Source: Prorocentrum cordatum (lineage: Eukaryota; Sar; Dinophyceae; Prorocentrales; Prorocentraceae). Taken from it: a DNA stretch of 64,000 bases. How positions within the stretch are numbered: position 1 is the first letter of the stretch; the number at the start of each line of letters is the position of its first letter. The DNA is taken from contig CAUYUJ010018904.1 of NCBI GenBank assembly GCA_963575745.1, positions 52,501-116,500 of the forward strand. Direction: 5' to 3'. Shown in pieces: positions 62,034 to 64,000 of the stretch. The notes under the pieces were generated by a model that saw only the letters and a program-made list of their open reading frames with translations, did no database searches and was not told the origin of the DNA. A program made the translations under genes and the position numbers.

Positions 62034-62869
62034 GAGTTGCGCAGGCGGACGCTCCGCCAGTTCTTGGCGTCGACTGCGCAATTGACAAGGACGCCGGATG
62101 CGTTATTGTGACCATCCCTCCGGCGAAGATCGCTGAGTGGACGTATGAAATTCGAGACGTGTTGGCTCAGCAGCGCCTGCAGCCAAACGCAGCGAAAAAG
62201 CTCGCTGGGAAACTCAGCTGGGGCTCGTCTGCAGTGTTCGGCCGTGCTGGACGGGTGCATTTGGCCCCGCTCTTTTACCACGCGTCGCGCTGCAGTTCGT
62301 CTTTGTCTGGCCGCGTGGAGCGCGCGCTGCGCTGGTGGCTCTGCTTTCTGGAGTGCGTGCCCCAGCGAATCGTTCCCTGCGCCAGTCCACTCGCTAGAAC
62401 TCGGTGCATCGTCTATTCCGACGCAACAGGGCATGGCAACGTGGCGTGGGCCATCTGTCTGCCTAATGCGCGGTTTTGGGCGGCTTCCCAGGTGCCTAAA
62501 GCTGTGTGGCGCTGGGCGTGCTTCAGAAAAACACAAATTGCTACGTGGGAGCTGCTTGCAGCAATCTGCGCGCTGCAGTGGCTTCTGGGGCAAGGCCTCG
62601 GATGTGCTTCTTTTCGTGGACAACAAAACTGCGTTGGGGACTCTGGTCCGCGGCTCGTCCAGGCAAGCAGACTGGAACGAGTTGATCGGTAACCTTTGGC
62701 TCCGCGTAGCCAGGACAGGCGCGCTGCTGTCGAGTTTCTACGTGCCTAGCCACTTGAATCTCGCAGATGCGCCAACGAGACCGAAAGAAAAATATGCTTC
62801 GCTGGAGGCGATGCAGCGAGCAGGTTTCACCAATGTTCCGCGGGGCATGCCATCAGACGCACCATAGCC
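62034..62869 (+). pseudogene. E4 reverse transcriptase-RNase H, C-terminal part
   Basis: In-frame continuation of the codons ending LLGWELDSEK at 37,706/49,660: RVAQADAPPVLGVD, then AAKKLAGKLSWGSSAVFGRAGR and RNase H (VYSDATGHGNVAW, TWELLAAICALQ). After GQGLG at about 62,600 a frame change leads to LLFVDNKTALGTLVRG and LNLADAPTRPKEK with stop near 62,867. Acidic residues are all present. The in-frame match across ~12-24 kb is strong evidence that E3 split this gene. Confidence 0.85.
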
Positions 62870-62872
62870 CCA

Positions 62873-63295
62873 ATGACTGCCTTGCGGCCTGCGGTCGGAA
62901 AATGCATCGCCCGCATCGTCAGTCATCGAGTGTGGCGTTTGTTGCGCTTGTCGCGCTTCTGCCTGCTGCCAAGGGCTCTCCGTAGCCCCAAGGCCCAAAT
63001 GCTTCAGCTCATTGGCAAAAGCCGCGCCCAAGCCATAGCAGCAGCCAGCAACGCCGCCAGTGATGGGCCAGGAGGCGGCCAGGCCGAAGCCGCGCCCCCG
63101 CTTGCCTCCGCGGCGCTCTGCCAGACTTAATCCGACAAGCCGCGGGCACGCATGCCCCGGGAGTTGGATTGGAAGAGTTGTGTTCTGGACTGGCTCGTGC
63201 TGGCGCTGAGGGCCCCCTGGATTTTTCAGGATTGAACCAAGACAGCGTCCGTATCATTTGGAAGCCGCTGGCAACGTGCACGCCTGAATTCCAGT
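62873..63295 (+). pseudogene. E4 tyrosine recombinase, N-terminal fragment
   Basis: Begins six bases after the RNase H stop. PKAQMLQLIGKSRAQ resembles the E3 YR N-terminus. After a stop at 63,130 and a frame change, LEELCSGLARAGAEGPLDFSGL (63,166 onward) matches the E3 pattern SLDDLCGELAFLGAADPLDF. Homology ends at about 63,290 and the catalytic half is missing. Confidence 0.7.
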
Positions 63296-63424
63296 GCAAA
63301 ACTGTCTACAGAATTTTTGGGTCGTTTAGACTGGTCCACCCTTCTACAGAGGAATGCCACCTCTAAAGGTTTTTGCCCACGTCTAAAGCGCCACAGTGGC
63401 CCTGTCTAAAGGGGTTGGCTGGGG

Positions 63425-64000
63425 ATTCTGAAAGCATTCTGAGAGCATTCTGAAAGACTCTGAGAGTGTTCTGAGAGGACTCTGACAGCATTCTGAGAGC
63501 ATTTTGAAAGACTCTGAAAGTGTTCTGAGAGGACTCTGAGAGTATTCTGAGAGGACTCTGACAGCTTTCTGAGAGGACTCTGAAAGCATTCTGAGAGGAT
63601 TCTGAAAGCATTCTGAGAGGATTCTGAAAGCATTGTGAGAGGATTCTGAAAGCATTCTGCGAGGATTCTGAAAGCATTCTGAGAGGATTCTGAAAGCATT
63701 CTGAGAGGATTCTGAAAGCATTCTGCGAGGATTCTGAGAGCATTCTGCGAGGATTCTGAGAGCATTCTGCGAGGATTCTGAAAGCATTCTGCGAGGATTC
63801 TGAGAGCATTCTGCGAGGATTCTGAGAGTTCTGCGAGGATTCTGAAAGCATTCTGAGAGGATTCTGAGAGCATTCTGCGAAGATTCTGACAGCATTCTGA
63901 GAGGATTCTCAAAGCATTCTGAGAGGATTCTGAGAGCATTCTGAGAGGATTTTAAAGCATTCTGAGAGGATTCTGAGAGGATTCTGAGAGGATTCTGAAA
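63425..64000. repeat. 22-bp tandem repeat, runs off the window
   Basis: About 26 units of GAGAGGATTCTGAAAGCATTC with variants GCGAGG and GAGAGC. On the minus strand all frames are open because 22 bases give a 22-residue super-repeat (SSQNAFRILSECFQNPRRML); I regard this as a satellite, not a gene. Confidence 0.95.

Noticed and set aside
63363-63939. Overlapping minus-strand frames with SESSQNAFRI repeats
   Set aside because: The 22-bp satellite encodes the same 22-residue repeat in all three frames; a satellite explains it fully.
63425-64000. CRISPR-like array from the regular 22-bp spacing
   Set aside because: Units are contiguous without unique spacers, and the context is eukaryotic.

Overview
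This window reads as a piece of a large, repeat-rich, GC-rich nuclear genome of a protist. A dinoflagellate is my best inference. The reasons are long triplet microsatellites, tyrosine-recombinase retroelements, a non-LTR remnant with RNase H and C2H2-finger parts, a transposase carrying repeated KRPAAAT-type basic motifs, and exon-like islands whose intron borders may include non-GT donors. I see no rRNA, tRNA, CRISPR array or bacterial-type operon. Species is not determinable from the sequence alone.

Layout. 1-9 kb: mostly (GGA/TCC)n, (TCA)n, (TAC)n and (TCTCC)n simple repeats. On the minus strand they surround three or four short exon-like islands that splice in silico into a TPR-like helical protein. 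3.5-6.0 kb holds three diverged copies of a ~0.9 kb unit carrying an ~82-bp repeat. 9-17.5 kb: unassigned sequence and several dispersed repeat families, including a ~0.4 kb inverted repeat at 11.8-12.2 kb. 17.5-20.5 kb: a decayed LINE-type element (minus). 22.5-28.6 kb: E1, a Ngaro/DIRS-order retrotransposon (minus) with Gag, RT-RNase H and tyrosine recombinase (YR). 29.17-30.30 kb: a near-identical duplicate of 12.04-13.17 kb, fused directly to a truncated gag (E4, plus). 32.1-34.55 kb: a Merlin/IS1595-like DDE transposase in two overlapping ORFs, the second ending in a Josephin-like cysteine-protease domain.

34.65-58.56 kb is a head-to-tail tandem duplication of ~11.95 kb (copy A 34,652-46,601; copy B 46,602-58,561). 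Inside it is a Russian-doll nest of related YR retroelements. E2 (minus, ~4.8 kb) sits in the RT gene of E3 (minus, ~7.6 kb without E2), and E3 sits in the RT gene of E4 (plus). E3 completes at 58.6-62.03 kb (RT N-region, gag, 5' terminal repeat). E4 resumes at 62.03-63.3 kb (RT C-terminus, RNase H, start of YR). The window ends in a 22-bp tandem array.

How the parts work together: in E1-E3 the order on the coding strand is A1 - gag - RT/RNase H - YR - B1 - A2 - B2. These are split direct repeats, as known for PAT/Ngaro elements, which replicate through a circular intermediate integrated by the YR. The A repeats end in a small hairpin followed by GAAAA, and the two reconstructable insertion sites also contain GAAAA, which fits YR-type integration without target duplication. 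Most copies carry frameshifts. The least damaged proteins are the E3 Gag, the E1 RT and YR, and the E2 RT.
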